From Verrucosispora sp. NA02020 (GTDB taxonomy: Bacteria > Actinomycetota > Actinomycetes > Mycobacteriales > Micromonosporaceae), in NCBI RefSeq assembly GCF_013364215.1, contig NZ_CP054923.1, forward strand, positions 1,860,001 through 1,924,000: a stretch of 64,000 nucleotides of DNA, written 5' to 3'. The notes beneath the pieces were generated by a model that searched no databases, was not told where the DNA came from, and saw only the letters and a list, made by a program, of their open reading frames with translations. Shown piece by piece: positions 43,731 through 52,659 of this stretch (position 1 is its first letter; every line of letters starts with the position of its first letter). The position numbers were made by a program, and so were the translations under genes.

Positions 43731-46190
43731 ATGGCGGGCCGTACCTCTCAGGCGAGTCGCCGACGCGGCGCGTCGCCGCGCGGTGGCACGAACAACAGTC
43801 GTGCGCGCCAACCGGCGAAGAAGACCCGGGCGCCGGTCCGGCGTCGCACCACGGCCCGGGGGCCGGGCCCGGCGGCGTACGTCGGCCGGGCGGTCCGTGC
43901 GGTGTGGATGGGCCTGGCGCACAGCGTCGGGTGGGCGGTACGCGCCACCGGCCGTCAGGCCGCCTCCGCCGCCGACATCGACCCGGAGCACCGCCGCGAC
44001 GGCGCCGGCCTGCTGGTGATCGGCCTCGCCCTGCTCACCGCCGGTGCACTGTGGTTCTCCGGGGCCGGCCCGCTGGGTGCCCAACTCGCCGACACGATCC
44101 GGTTGTTCCTCGGTGCCATCTCCATCGTGGTGCCGGTGCTGCTCGGCATCGGCGGCTGGCGGCTGATGCGGCAACCCGGCGATCCCGAGCACCGGGGACG
44201 CGGCGTGATCGGCTGGGGCTCCATGCTGGTCGCCACCGCCGCGATGCTGCACATCGGTCAGCAGCCGTCCGACCCGACCGAGCGGGACTTCGCCGGTGGC
44301 CTGGTCGGCGCGGGCGTCGGCAGCCTGCTGGAGCGCGCGGTCACCGCCTGGGTGGCGGTGCCGCTGCTGCTCCTGCTGCTGGTGTTCGGGCTGTTGGTGG
44401 TGACCGCGACGCCGATCAACAAGGTGCCCGAGCGGCTCGGCCTGCTGGCCGGGGCGGTGATCGGCCGCACCGAGGAGGAGGACGAGGCCGAGGCGGAGAC
44501 GCCCGCCGCGCCGTCCCGGCGACGGCCGGCGAAGCGGACTCCTCCGCCGATCGATCCGGACGACTTCGAGGACCTGGACGGGGTGGACCTCCAGGAGACC
44601 GTGGTCCTGCCGCGCAAGGCACCGTCCCGGGTGCCGGCCAGCCGCAAGCCGGCCGAGCCGCCGGAGCACTCGCCCGCGCCGACCCGGGCCGAGCAGCTCG
44701 CGTTGACCGGGATGGCCGGGGACTACACGCTGCCGCCGGCGAACATGCTGAGCACCGGAGCCGCGCCGAAGAGCCGCAGCAAGGCCAACGACGAGGTGAT
44801 CGCGGCGCTGACCGGGGTCTTCGACCAGTTCGACGTGGACGCGGCGGTCACCGGATTCACCCGGGGCCCGACGGTGACCCGGTACGAGGTCGAGCTGGGC
44901 CACGGCGTCAAGGTCGAACGGATCACCCAGCTCTCCCGCAACATCGCGTACGCGGTGAAGTCGCCGGACGTGCGGATCCTCAGCCCGATCCCGGGCAAGA
45001 GCGCGGTCGGTGTGGAGATCCCGAACACCGACCCGGAGAACGTGGCGCTCGGTGACGTGCTGCGGTCGCGGGCGGCCACCAGCGACCACCACCCGATGGT
45101 GGTGGCCCTCGGCAAGGACATCGAGGGCGGGTTCGTGGTGGCCAACCTGGCCAAGATGCCGCACATCCTGATCGCGGGCGCCACCGGCGCCGGGAAGTCC
45201 AGTTGCCTCAACTCCCTGCTGATGTCCATCCTGACCCGGGCCACGCCGGACGAGGTGCGGCTGCTGCTGATCGACCCGAAGCGGGTCGAGCTGACCGGCT
45301 ACGAGGGCATCCCGCACCTGGTCACCCCGATCGTGACCAACGCGAAGAAGGCCGCCGACTCGCTGGAGTGGGTGGTCCGCGAGATGGACATGCGCTACGA
45401 CGACCTGGCGGCCAACGGGGTCCGGCACATCGACGACTTCAACCGCAAGGTCCGCAACGGCGAGATCAAGGCGCCGCCGGGCAGTGAACGGGAGATGCGC
45501 CCGTACCCGTACCTGCTGGTGATCGTGGACGAGTTGGCCGACCTGATGATGGTCGCACCGCGTGACGTGGAGGACTCGGTCGTCCGGATCACGCAGCTCG
45601 CCCGGGCCGCCGGGATCCACCTGGTGCTGGCCACCCAACGGCCCTCGGTCGACGTGGTGACCGGTCTGATCAAGGCCAACGTGCCGTCCCGGCTGGCGTT
45701 CGCCACCTCGTCGCTGGCCGACTCGCGGGTCATCCTGGACCAGCCCGGCGCGGAGAAGCTGCTCGGGCGCGGTGACGGCCTGTTCCTGCCGATGGGCGCG
45801 TCGAAGCCGGTGCGGATCCAGGGCGCCTGGGTCACCGAGCGCGAGATCGGCGACGTGGTCAAGTTCTGCAAGGACCAGCGCGAGCCGGAGTTCCGTTCCG
45901 ACGTGCTGGCCCCCGCCCAGGAGAACAAGAAGAAGATCGACGAGGACATCGGCGACGACCTGGACCTGCTGGTGCAGGCGGTCGAGCTGGTGGTCACGTC
46001 GCAGTTCGGCTCGACCTCGATGCTCCAGCGCAAGCTGCGGGTCGGGTTCGCCAAGGCGGGTCGCCTGATGGACCTGATGGAGACCCGGGGCGTGGTCGGC
46101 CCCTCCGAGGGTTCCAAGGCCCGCGAGGTGCTGATCAAGCCGGACGAGCTGGACGAGGTCCTGGACGGCCTGCGGGGCACGGAGGGCTGA
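43731..46190 (+). CDS. ftsK: DNA translocase FtsK/SpoIIIE
   Basis: 819 residues. It pumps chromosomal DNA through the division septum. The N terminus is very basic, then four spans lie between residues about 85 and 235; a Pro/Glu linker follows. The motor has an alpha/beta part and Walker A GATGAGKSSCLN near residue 486, Walker B YLLVIVDELADLMM near 595 and the arginine-containing THRxS-type ATQRPSVDV. The C-terminal gamma winged helix (LQRKLRVGFAKAGRLMDLM) reads KOPS-type DNA. A leaderless promoter fixes the start. Confidence 0.95.
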   Translation: MAGRTSQASRRRGASPRGGTNNSRARQPAKKTRAPVRRRTTARGPGPAAYVGRAVRAVWMGLAHSVGWAVRATGRQAASAADIDPEHRRDGAGLLVIGLALLTAGALWFSGAGPLGAQLADTIRLFLGAISIVVPVLLGIGGWRLMRQPGDPEHRGRGVIGWGSMLVATAAMLHIGQQPSDPTERDFAGGLVGAGVGSLLERAVTAWVAVPLLLLLLVFGLLVVTATPINKVPERLGLLAGAVIGRTEEEDEAEAETPAAPSRRRPAKRTPPPIDPDDFEDLDGVDLQETVVLPRKAPSRVPASRKPAEPPEHSPAPTRAEQLALTGMAGDYTLPPANMLSTGAAPKSRSKANDEVIAALTGVFDQFDVDAAVTGFTRGPTVTRYEVELGHGVKVERITQLSRNIAYAVKSPDVRILSPIPGKSAVGVEIPNTDPENVALGDVLRSRAATSDHHPMVVALGKDIEGGFVVANLAKMPHILIAGATGAGKSSCLNSLLMSILTRATPDEVRLLLIDPKRVELTGYEGIPHLVTPIVTNAKKAADSLEWVVREMDMRYDDLAANGVRHIDDFNRKVRNGEIKAPPGSEREMRPYPYLLVIVDELADLMMVAPRDVEDSVVRITQLARAAGIHLVLATQRPSVDVVTGLIKANVPSRLAFATSSLADSRVILDQPGAEKLLGRGDGLFLPMGASKPVRIQGAWVTEREIGDVVKFCKDQREPEFRSDVLAPAQENKKKIDEDIGDDLDLLVQAVELVVTSQFGSTSMLQRKLRVGFAKAGRLMDLMETRGVVGPSEGSKAREVLIKPDELDEVLDGLRGTEG

Positions 46191-46244
46191 CCTCGGTGGC
46201 TCCTGGCCGATCGGTCGGCGCCGTCACACCGGACCGACCCGTAC

Positions 46245-46286
46245 ACGAGGAAGGGCCCGCCGGACGTCCGGCGGGCCCTTCCTCGT
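46245..46286. terminator. 42-bp perfect palindrome between ftsK and small membrane gene
   Basis: The left half begins ACGAGGAAGGGCCCGCC and the right half is its exact complement, 21 bp per arm with no spacer. It sits between convergent genes and probably terminates both. Confidence 0.85.
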
Positions 46287-46301
46287 CTGCGGTGTCGCGG
46301 G

Positions 46302-46544
46302 TCAGCTCGCGAGGGCTGCCGCGAGGACCAGGTTGAGCAGGATCGCGGCCACGCCGGCCCCGGCGGCGTACCAGCCGAGCGGCTTGTCGCCCTGCACCGC
46401 GCCGGCGACCCCGAGCCCGACGGCGACCAGGCCGAACAGCAGCGGGAACAGGAACAGCGCGAGGCCGGCGAAGACGAAGCCCGCGATCGTGCAGATGCGG
46501 GCGGCGTTGGTGCGCGGGCGGGTGCCTGCGTGCATGTTGGCCAT
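46302..46544 (-). CDS. Small membrane protein (DUF4190-like)
   Basis: 80 residues with two long hydrophobic spans, FVFAGLALFLFPLLFGLVAV and YAAGAGVAAILLNLVLAAAL, joined by a short AVQGDKPLG turn. This matches the general layout of the short DUF4190-type proteins, but the family match is by appearance only. GGAGGAG lies about 5 nt before ATG 46544. It is 81 bp downstream of gdx on the same strand and may be co-transcribed with it. Confidence 0.7.
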   Translation of the reverse strand: MANMHAGTRPRTNAARICTIAGFVFAGLALFLFPLLFGLVAVGLGVAGAVQGDKPLGWYAAGAGVAAILLNLVLAAALAS

Positions 46545-46625
46545 GATCTCCTCCGGTGGTCAACTCGTCGTTGATCGGCCAGTACCCATACCGGCGTGCC
46601 GTCCAAACAGCACCCCGGACACGGA

Positions 46626-46940
46626 TCAGTGATAGATCTTGAGCCCCACCACACCGGCCACGATCAGCAGCAGACAGAGCAGTCGGGGCAGGCTGGCCGA
46701 CTCGCCCAGGACGAGCATGCCGACCAGGGCGGTGCCGGTCGCGCCGATGCCGACCCACACCGCGTAGCCGGTCCCGACCGGGATCTCGCGCAGCGCGTAC
46801 GCCAGGCCGCCCATGCTGAGCACCAGCGTCACCGCGAAGACCGCGGAGGGGACGGGTCGGGTGAAGCCGGCACTGCGGTCCAGGGCGATCGCCCACGCCG
46901 TCTCGAGAAGTCCGGAGATCACCAGTGCGATCCAGGCCAT
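46626..46940 (-). CDS. gdx: Guanidinium exporter (SMR family, SugE/Gdx type)
   Basis: 104 residues with four spans. The essential Glu is in SGLLETAWAIAL (residue 13). The Gdx-branch pattern IPVGTGYAVWVGIGA and the C-terminal LIVAGVVGLKI separate it from EmrE-type drug pumps. Gdx exchanges guanidinium for protons to relieve guanidine stress. AGAGGTG lies 5 nt before ATG 46940. Assignment is strongly supported by the guanidine-III riboswitch in its leader. Confidence 0.93.
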   Translation of the reverse strand: MAWIALVISGLLETAWAIALDRSAGFTRPVPSAVFAVTLVLSMGGLAYALREIPVGTGYAVWVGIGATGTALVGMLVLGESASLPRLLCLLLIVAGVVGLKIYH

Positions 46941-46981
46941 CGGGTCACCTCTTCGGGGCCGCCCGGGCCACCGGGGCGCCG

Positions 46982-47042
46982 GGACGAGTCGGGTCCATCA
47001 CGCGGGGCGTCTTGGCTCACCGGGTACGCCCACGACTCGTCC
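46982..47042 (-). promoter_or_regulatory. Candidate expression platform of the guanidine switch
   Basis: GGACGAGTCG inside the aptamer (47033-47042) is perfectly complementary to CGACTCGTCC downstream (46982-46991). This 10-bp alternative stem would compete with aptamer folding and so link guanidine binding to gdx expression. Inference. Confidence 0.5.
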
Positions 47043-47044
47043 GG
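47004..47044 (-). promoter_or_regulatory. Guanidine-III riboswitch (ykkC-III)
   Basis: On the minus strand this 41-nt stretch begins CCGGACGAG, continues through GTACCCGGT and ends AAGACG plus CCCC. These are the conserved blocks of the guanidine-III (ykkC-III) aptamer. The pseudoknot pairing is present as GGGCGT with ACGCCC, a covariant form of the GCGCCGU/ACGGCGC pair recalled from the Thermobifida fusca aptamer. The aptamer ends 63 nt before the gdx ATG. Confidence 0.88.
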
Positions 47045-47121
47045 GACGGCCACGCGGGCCGTCGTGACCGACCGTAGCACCGGACGCGGCGGACGGCCCG
47101 GGTGAGAACGCTCACCGGAGG

Positions 47122-47152
47122 TGGACCTCAAGGTGACTTCAACTTGCACGAT
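47122..47152 (+). promoter_or_regulatory. MerR-type promoter with dyad in a 19-bp spacer
   Basis: TGGACC (47122-47127) and CACGAT (47147-47152) are 19 nt apart. The spacer carries the dyad CAAGnTGAnnTCAnCTTG (47129-47146). Long spacers filled by a dyad are the hallmark of MerR-family promoters. The -10 box is weak, and the start codon ATG 47160 sits at the expected transcription start. Confidence 0.4.
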
Positions 47153-47159
47153 GGCAGGC

Positions 47160-48083
47160 ATGACGGTCCTCATCACCGATCCGGAGGTCGCCGCCGCGCT
47201 GGACGCCGCGACCACCGTGGACGCGATGCGCCACGCCCTGCTCGCCGCGTACGAGGGACGACTGGTGGCCCCGCCCCGGGCCGCCGCGCCGCTGGGCGGG
47301 GGCCGGATGGTGCTGACCGCCGGGCACCTGCGCGACGAGTGGTACGGCTACCGGTCGTACGACACCTTCGGGCACCCGGGTGCCGAGCAGGTGGTGGTGC
47401 TGCACGACGGGCGTAGCGGGGTGGTGCGGGCGGTGGCGGTGGGGGAGGAGTTGGGCTCGCGGCGGACCGGCGCGATAGGTGGGGTCGCGGTGGACGCGCT
47501 GGCCCGCCCGGACGCCGCCACGGTCGGCGTGATCGGTGCCGGCCGGATGGCCTGGGCCCAGGTGTGGGCCGCCGCCGCGGTACGACCGCTGCGCGAGGTG
47601 ACCGTGCACAGCCGCTCGGCGGCCCGCCGGGAGGCGTTCGCCGCCCGGGTCCGCGCCGAACTCGGCGTCCCAGCCCGCGCGGTGGACACCGTGCGCCGGG
47701 CCACCCGGGACGTGGACGTGGTGGTGCTGGCCACCACGTCCACCACGCCGGTGCTGACCGCCGCCGACGTCTCCCCGGGTACGCACGTCAACGCGGTCGG
47801 CTTCAAGCAGTCCGACCGGGCCGAGTTCGGCACCGACCTCCTCGACGCCGCGGCCGTGCTGGCCAGCGACTCCCCGGAGCAGGCGGGCGCGTACGTCCCG
47901 CCGATGCTCGCCGCCCAGCCGCCGTACGCCGCCCGCCTGCGCGACCTGGGCGCGGTGCTGGCCGGCACGGCACCCGGCCGCGCCGACGCGGACCAGATCT
48001 CGGTCTTCTGCTCGGTCGGCCTGGCCGGCACCGAGGTGTTCCTGCTCGACCGCCTGGTCTCGGTCCTCGCCCCGGCCGCCTGA
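47160..48083 (+). CDS. Ornithine cyclodeaminase/mu-crystallin family protein
   Basis: 307 residues, near the family length. The N-terminal substrate part has VDAMRHALLAAYEGRLVAPPRA and RMVLTAG; the Rossmann part has VGVIGAGRMAWAQVWA near residue 123 (family GxGxxA/M), VTVHSRSAARREAF and ATTSTTPVL. Members deaminate and cyclise ornithine or reduce cyclic imines and keto acids with NAD(P)H. The usual substrate Lys/Arg residues need alignment. ATG 47160 is preferred over 47151; anything further upstream would run through the promoter-like dyad. Confidence 0.87.
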   Translation: MTVLITDPEVAAALDAATTVDAMRHALLAAYEGRLVAPPRAAAPLGGGRMVLTAGHLRDEWYGYRSYDTFGHPGAEQVVVLHDGRSGVVRAVAVGEELGSRRTGAIGGVAVDALARPDAATVGVIGAGRMAWAQVWAAAAVRPLREVTVHSRSAARREAFAARVRAELGVPARAVDTVRRATRDVDVVVLATTSTTPVLTAADVSPGTHVNAVGFKQSDRAEFGTDLLDAAAVLASDSPEQAGAYVPPMLAAQPPYAARLRDLGAVLAGTAPGRADADQISVFCSVGLAGTEVFLLDRLVSVLAPAA

Positions 48084-48209
48084 CGTCCGGCCCTACCGTG
48101 CCCGGTCGGCCGCCGCGCGCCCTGCCCGGTCGGCCCGAGCGCGCACGACCCGTCCGCCTCCGGTCGGTCGGGGTCCGGCCGGGCTGTCGGCCGGTGCCCG
48201 GTGGCCCGG

Positions 48210-48215
48210 TACCCT
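48210..48215 (+). promoter_or_regulatory. Leaderless -10 box of rimO
   Basis: TACCCT, exactly 6 nt, then GTG 48222. This spacing favours the GTG over the adjacent ATG at 48219. Confidence 0.5.
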
Positions 48216-48221
48216 CGGATG

Positions 48222-49754
48222 GTGTCTGCCACCTCTCCTGTCGACGACTCCCAGGCGGTGCGTCCGGCGTCGCCCCGCGACCCGGAGCAGCCCGCCGACG
48301 GCCGCCGGGTCGCCCTGCTGACCCTGGGCTGTGCCCGTAACGAGGTCGACTCGGAGGAGCTGGCCGCCCGCCTGCACGCCGACGGCTGGCAGGTGACCAC
48401 CGACGGCGAGGGCGCCGACGTGGTGGTGGTCAACACCTGCGGTTTCGTGGAGAAGGCCAAGCAGGACTCGATCCAGACGCTGCTGGCCGCCGCCGACACC
48501 GGCGCCAAGGTGGTCGCGGCCGGCTGCATGGCCGAGCGGTACGGCCGGGAGCTGGCCGACAGCCTCCCCGAAGCGCAGGCGGTGCTCAGCTTCGACGACT
48601 ACCCGGACATCGCGTCCCGGCTGGACGCGGTCGTGGCCGGGCGGGAGTTCGCCGCGCACACCCCCCGCGACCGGCGGGAGCTGCTGCCGCTGACCCCGGT
48701 CGCCCGGCGGGACAGCGCGGTGTCGCTGCCCGGCCACGGCACGGTGGCCGAGGTGGACGAGCACACCCCGGCGCACCTGCGTCCGGTGCTGCGTCGCCGC
48801 CTGGACAGCGGTCCGGTGGCCTCGCTCAAGCTGGCCAGCGGCTGCGACCGGCGGTGCACGTTCTGCGCGATCCCGGCGTTCCGGGGCGCGTTCGTCTCGC
48901 GTACGCCGGACGAGCTGCTCGCCGAGGCCGAGTGGCTGGCCAAGAGCGGTGTCCGGGAGCTGGTGCTGGTCAGCGAGAACTCCACCTCGTACGGCAAGGA
49001 CCTGGGCGACCCCCGCGCGTTGGAGAAGCTGCTGCCGCAGCTCGCGGTGATCGACGGCATCGTCCGGGTACGCGTCAGCTACCTCCAGCCGGCCGAGACC
49101 CGGCCCGGCCTGGTCGAGGCGATCGCCACCACGCCCGGCGTGGCACCCTACTTCGACCTGTCGTTCCAGCACTCCAGCGAGCCCGTGTTGCGCCGGATGC
49201 GGCGTTTCGGCTCCACCGACCGCTTCCTGGACCTGCTGGCCTCGGCCCGTGCCCTGGCGCCGGAGGCCGGGGCGCGGAGCAACTTCATCGTCGGCTTCCC
49301 CGGCGAGACCCGCGCCGACTACGAGGAACTGGTCCGTTTCCTCACCGAGGCCCGGCTCGACGCGATCGGGGTCTTCGACTACAGCGACGAGGACGGCACC
49401 GAGGCCGCCGGACTGCCCGGCAAGGTCTCCGCCGCCACCATCAAGCGCCGGTACGACAAGCTCAGCGCCCTCGCCGACGAGCTGTGCTCGCAGCGCGCCG
49501 AGGACCGCCTCGGCGCCACGGTCGAGGTGCTCGTGGACTCGGTCGACGGCGGCGTGGTCGAGGGGCGGGCCGCGCACCAGGCTCCCGAGGTGGACGGCTC
49601 CACCACCCTGGTCGCCCCGGACGGCGGCGGGGTCGACCTGGCCGCGCTGCGCCCCGGTGACCTGGTCCGGGCCACCGTCACCGACACCGAGGGCGTCGAC
49701 CTGGTCGCCGTACCCGATGAGATGATCTCGGCGGCGCCCGGCGCGACACGGTGA
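48222..49754 (+). CDS. rimO: Ribosomal protein S12 methylthiotransferase
   Basis: 510 residues. RimO adds a methylthio group to an Asp of ribosomal protein S12 using two Fe-S clusters. The N-terminal MTTase domain has [12 protein letters not shown] near residue 35, [13 protein letters not shown] near 75 and AAGCMAERY near 108, giving the three cluster Cys. The radical SAM motif CDRRCTFC is near 212. A TRAM domain ends the protein. Its stop overlaps the pgsA start by 4 bp. Confidence 0.95.
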   Translation: MSATSPVDDSQAVRPASPRDPEQPADGRRVALLTLGCARNEVDSEELAARLHADGWQVTTDGEGADVVVVNTCGFVEKAKQDSIQTLLAAADTGAKVVAAGCMAERYGRELADSLPEAQAVLSFDDYPDIASRLDAVVAGREFAAHTPRDRRELLPLTPVARRDSAVSLPGHGTVAEVDEHTPAHLRPVLRRRLDSGPVASLKLASGCDRRCTFCAIPAFRGAFVSRTPDELLAEAEWLAKSGVRELVLVSENSTSYGKDLGDPRALEKLLPQLAVIDGIVRVRVSYLQPAETRPGLVEAIATTPGVAPYFDLSFQHSSEPVLRRMRRFGSTDRFLDLLASARALAPEAGARSNFIVGFPGETRADYEELVRFLTEARLDAIGVFDYSDEDGTEAAGLPGKVSAATIKRRYDKLSALADELCSQRAEDRLGATVEVLVDSVDGGVVEGRAAHQAPEVDGSTTLVAPDGGGVDLAALRPGDLVRATVTDTEGVDLVAVPDEMISAAPGATR

Positions 49755-50404
49755 CCGCCGGCCAGGAGGAAGCGGGGGAGCGACCAGGTGTGCTGCCGGA
49801 GAGCGGGCCGATGACCGAGGCGACGGAGTCCACGCCGCTTCCCGTGGTGGCCCGGGTGGTCCCGGTGGTCAACGCCGCCAACGCGCTGACCGCGCTGCGG
49901 CTGCTGCTCGTGCCGGTCTTCGCCGCCTGCGTGGCGGTCTCCGGCATGACGCACGCCGGGTGGCAGACCATCGCCTGCGTGATCTTCGTGGTGGCCTCGG
50001 CGACGGACCTGGTCGACGGCTGGATCGCCCGCAGGTTCTCGCTGGTCACCGCGTTCGGCAAGGTGGCCGACCCGATCGCGGACAAGGCGCTCACCGGTGC
50101 CGCCCTGCTGCTGCTCTCCTGGTACGGCCAACTGCCCTGGTGGGTGACGGCGGTCATCCTCGCCCGCGAACTGGGCATCACCGCGCTGCGGTTCTGGGTG
50201 ATCCGGCGCGGGGTGATCGCGGCGAGCCGGGGCGGCAAGGTCAAGACGGCGCTCCAGATCCTCGCCATCACCTGGTATCTCTGGCCGATGCCCGACGGTC
50301 TGGCCGTGGTCGGCCCGTGGATCATGGCGGCGGCGGTCGCGGTGACGGTGGTCACCGGGTTCGACTACGTCGCCCAGGCTCTGCGGCTGCGGCGTATCCG
50401 CTGA
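49751..50404 (+). CDS. pgsA: CDP-diacylglycerol-glycerol-3-phosphate 3-phosphatidyltransferase
   Basis: 217 residues. PgsA makes phosphatidylglycerol phosphate, the committed step to phosphatidylglycerol and cardiolipin. After a 35-residue polar start come four or five spans. The CDP-alcohol phosphotransferase signature is complete: [10 protein letters not shown], eight residues, then [10 protein letters not shown], with all Asp present. GTG 49751 overlaps the rimO stop; an internal ATG (49811) is an alternative. Order rimO-pgsA-cinA-clgR is conserved in actinobacteria. Confidence 0.95.
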   Translation: MTAGQEEAGERPGVLPESGPMTEATESTPLPVVARVVPVVNAANALTALRLLLVPVFAACVAVSGMTHAGWQTIACVIFVVASATDLVDGWIARRFSLVTAFGKVADPIADKALTGAALLLLSWYGQLPWWVTAVILARELGITALRFWVIRRGVIAASRGGKVKTALQILAITWYLWPMPDGLAVVGPWIMAAAVAVTVVTGFDYVAQALRLRRIR

Positions 50405-50461
50405 TCGATCGCCCGGCGGTGCGGCGGGTAGACCGCCCGCTCGTCGGGAAGGATGCAGGGC

Positions 50462-50977
50462 GTGGGTGTCACAGAGGGCGAAGGACAGATGGGCAGCGCG
50501 GCGGCCGGTGTGGTGCACCGCCTCACCGAGCGGCGGGAGACCCTCGCCACCGTCGAGTCGCTGACCGGTGGACTGCTGGCCGCCACGATCGTGGAGGTCG
50601 CCGGGGCGAGCGCGGTCTACCGGGGCGGGCTGGTGGTGTACGCGACCGAGCTGAAGGAACAGCTCGCCGACGTACCGGCGGATCTGCTGGCGGCGCGCGG
50701 CCCGGTGGACGGCGACGTGGCCGCCGCCCTGGCCGAGGGCGGACGGCGGCGCTGCGGCGCCGACTGGGGCCTGGCCACCACCGGCGTCGCCGGCCCGGAG
50801 CCGCAGGACGGCAAGCCGGTCGGGTTGGTCTACGTCGCGGTCGCCGGCCCGCACGGCAGCGAGGTCCGCGAACTCCACCTGGACGGCAGCCGGGACCACA
50901 TTCGGGGCGAAACCGTCACCGAGGCGCTGCGGATGGTCACCGCCCACGTGCAGAAGGACGCCGCTGCCGCAAGCTAG
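50462..50977 (+). CDS. CinA-type nicotinamide-nucleotide amidase
   Basis: 171 residues, the stand-alone CinA C-terminal (PncC) domain, which deamidates NMN back to nicotinate mononucleotide. Motifs: [22 protein letters not shown] near residue 30 (with the catalytic Ser and the following helix), [13 protein letters not shown], and [21 protein letters not shown] near 105. GTG 50462 has GGAAGG 9 nt upstream; ATG 50453 lies inside that ribosome binding site and is less likely. It is followed by clgR after 125 bp. Confidence 0.9.
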   Translation: MGVTEGEGQMGSAAAGVVHRLTERRETLATVESLTGGLLAATIVEVAGASAVYRGGLVVYATELKEQLADVPADLLAARGPVDGDVAAALAEGGRRRCGADWGLATTGVAGPEPQDGKPVGLVYVAVAGPHGSEVRELHLDGSRDHIRGETVTEALRMVTAHVQKDAAAAS

Positions 50978-51014
50978 GAGGGCGGGGCGGGATGTCGCGG
51001 CGGCCCACAACGGG

Positions 51015-51046
51015 TACGGTTGCGGGAAAGCTCCGACAGTCGGAGC
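51015..51046 (+). promoter_or_regulatory. clgR promoter with downstream palindrome
   Basis: TACGGT (51015-51020) is a candidate -10 box. From about +4, GCTCCGAC-A-GTCGGAGC (51030-51046) is a perfect 8-bp inverted repeat, placed like an operator or a 5'-UTR hairpin. ClgR is known to autoregulate, but this is not its published box, so the binder is unknown. Confidence 0.4.
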
Positions 51047-51102
51047 CGGTGCGCACCACCGGGCCGGCGGCCGGGCGAACTGTGTCCCTCAGGGGAGGTG
51101 CG

Positions 51103-51561
51103 ATGGTCCTGCTACGCCGGGTGATCGGTGACGCACTACGGGCGCGCCGGCAGGGGCAGCACCGCACGCTGCGCGAGGTCTCTTCCGCCGCCAACGTCAG
51201 CCTGGGCTACCTGTCCGAGATCGAACGCGGCCAGAAGGAACCCTCAAGCGAACTGCTCGCCGCGATCTGCGACGCCCTCGGCGCCCGTCTGTCCGAGCTG
51301 TTGCGCGAGGTCAGCGACACCGTCGCCCTCGCCGAGCAGCTGCCGGGCGTGCTGGTGCCGGTGCAGGACGAGCCGGCCGAGGCGACTCCGGTCGGCGCGA
51401 CGGCGGTGCACAAGTCCACCGGTCGACCGGTCCGCCAGGTCAGCTCGGACGGCTCCGTCGCGGTCGCGGTGCGCCAGGAGTCCCCGCTCAAGGCGACCCT
51501 GCGCAGCACCCGGGTCCGCTCCGCCGAGCGCACCGAGCGGGACGTGGTCTGCGCCGCCTGA
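51103..51561 (+). CDS. clgR: XRE-family regulator ClgR
   Basis: 152 residues. The helix-turn-helix lies at about residues 20-50 ([31 protein letters not shown]), which is the ClgR recognition region. In Streptomyces, Corynebacterium and Mycobacterium ClgR activates clp protease genes and the envelope-stress pspA operon. The C-terminal end carries VCAA, a short Ala-rich degron-like tail as in ClgR proteins that are Clp substrates. AGGGGAGG lies 4 nt before ATG 51103. The next gene is pspA. Confidence 0.92.
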   Translation: MVLLRRVIGDALRARRQGQHRTLREVSSAANVSLGYLSEIERGQKEPSSELLAAICDALGARLSELLREVSDTVALAEQLPGVLVPVQDEPAEATPVGATAVHKSTGRPVRQVSSDGSVAVAVRQESPLKATLRSTRVRSAERTERDVVCAA

Positions 51562-51766
51562 GCGTGTTCCACACCGCGTGAGCCGCCGGCCGATGGTCGA
51601 GGTGGCGACCGCCGCGTAGGGTTGATCGCAGCGTCCCCCTCGCGCCGGTACGGATGCCGTGCTGGCGCTCGGCGGGGACGATGGACCCACCATCGCCGGT
51701 GGCCGAGCTGGGCCGGCCGGACATGGCGGTTGGCGCAGCGAACGTGACTGAGGGGATACGGCGGAG

Positions 51767-52636
51767 ATGGCGAACCCGTTCGTCAAGGGGTGGAAGTACC
51801 TGATGGCGCTCTTCGGCGCCCGAATCGACGAGCACGCCGATCCCAAGGTGCAGCTCCAGCAGGCGATCGACGAGGCGCACCGGCAACACCAGGCGCTCGT
51901 GCAGCAGGCCGCCGCGGTGATCGGCAACCAGCGGCAACTGGAGATGAAGCTCTCCCGGCAGATGTCGGACGTCGAGCGGTTGCAGAGCAACGCCCGGCAG
52001 GCGCTGGTCCTCGCCGACCAGGCCCGGGCGAAGGGCGACGAGACCGAGGCCGGACGCTACGAGCAGTCCGCGCAGACGCTCGCCAGCCAGCTCGTCTCCT
52101 CGGAGCAGGCCGCCGAGGACCTCAAGACCCTGCACGACCAGGCGCTCGCCGCCGCCGGCCAGGCCCGCCGGGCGGTCGAGAACAACTCGATGATCCTCCA
52201 GCAGAAGCTCGCCGAGCGGGCCAAGCTGCTCAGCCAGCTCGAACAGGCCAAGATGCAGGAGACGGTGGCCTCCTCGCTGGAGTCCATGTCGGCGCTCACC
52301 GCTCCCGGCAGCACGCCCAGCCTGGACGAGGTCCGCGACCGCATCGAACGCCGCTACTCCACCGCGATGGGCCGCGCCGAGCTGGCCGGCAACTCGGCCG
52401 AGGGCCGGATGCTGGAGATCCAGAAGGCTACGCTGGACGTGGCCGGGTCGGCCCGACTCGACCAGATCCGCGCCAGCATGGCCGGTGAGCAGCTCGGCGG
52501 CACCGCCGACCGGGACGCCGTCGGTGGCCAGCAGCCCGCCGCGCAGACCAACGACCCCGGTGTGGCCCGCCTCGACGAGCTGCGCGCCAGCATGAACCGG
52601 GATCGCAACCCCGGCGACGCCAGCGCCGCCGGCTGA
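51767..52636 (+). CDS. pspA: Phage shock protein A (PspA/IM30)
   Basis: 289 residues, longer than E. coli PspA (222) because of a C-terminal extension with the repeated LDQIRASM and LDELRASM motif. The core starts [25 protein letters not shown] (amphipathic membrane-binding helix) and then has a long coiled coil (residues about 30-190, rich in Gln/Glu/Lys). PspA polymers stabilise a damaged membrane. TAGGGT at 51617-51622 is a possible own promoter, about 150 bp upstream. It is flanked by clgR and pspM, as in Mycobacterium. Confidence 0.94.
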   Translation: MANPFVKGWKYLMALFGARIDEHADPKVQLQQAIDEAHRQHQALVQQAAAVIGNQRQLEMKLSRQMSDVERLQSNARQALVLADQARAKGDETEAGRYEQSAQTLASQLVSSEQAAEDLKTLHDQALAAAGQARRAVENNSMILQQKLAERAKLLSQLEQAKMQETVASSLESMSALTAPGSTPSLDEVRDRIERRYSTAMGRAELAGNSAEGRMLEIQKATLDVAGSARLDQIRASMAGEQLGGTADRDAVGGQQPAAQTNDPGVARLDELRASMNRDRNPGDASAAG

Positions 52637-52659
52637 ACCGAGGCGTCAAGGAGGCGACG

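Noticed and set aside
46941..47100. Guanidine-I or guanidine-II riboswitch before gdx
   Set aside because: No CTAGGGTTCCG-type core and no pair of ACGR-loop hairpins; the guanidine-III pattern fits instead.
51731..51744. ClgR box upstream of pspA (GCGAACG)
   Set aside because: Only one half matches the published ClgR consensus as I recall it; the other half is absent.
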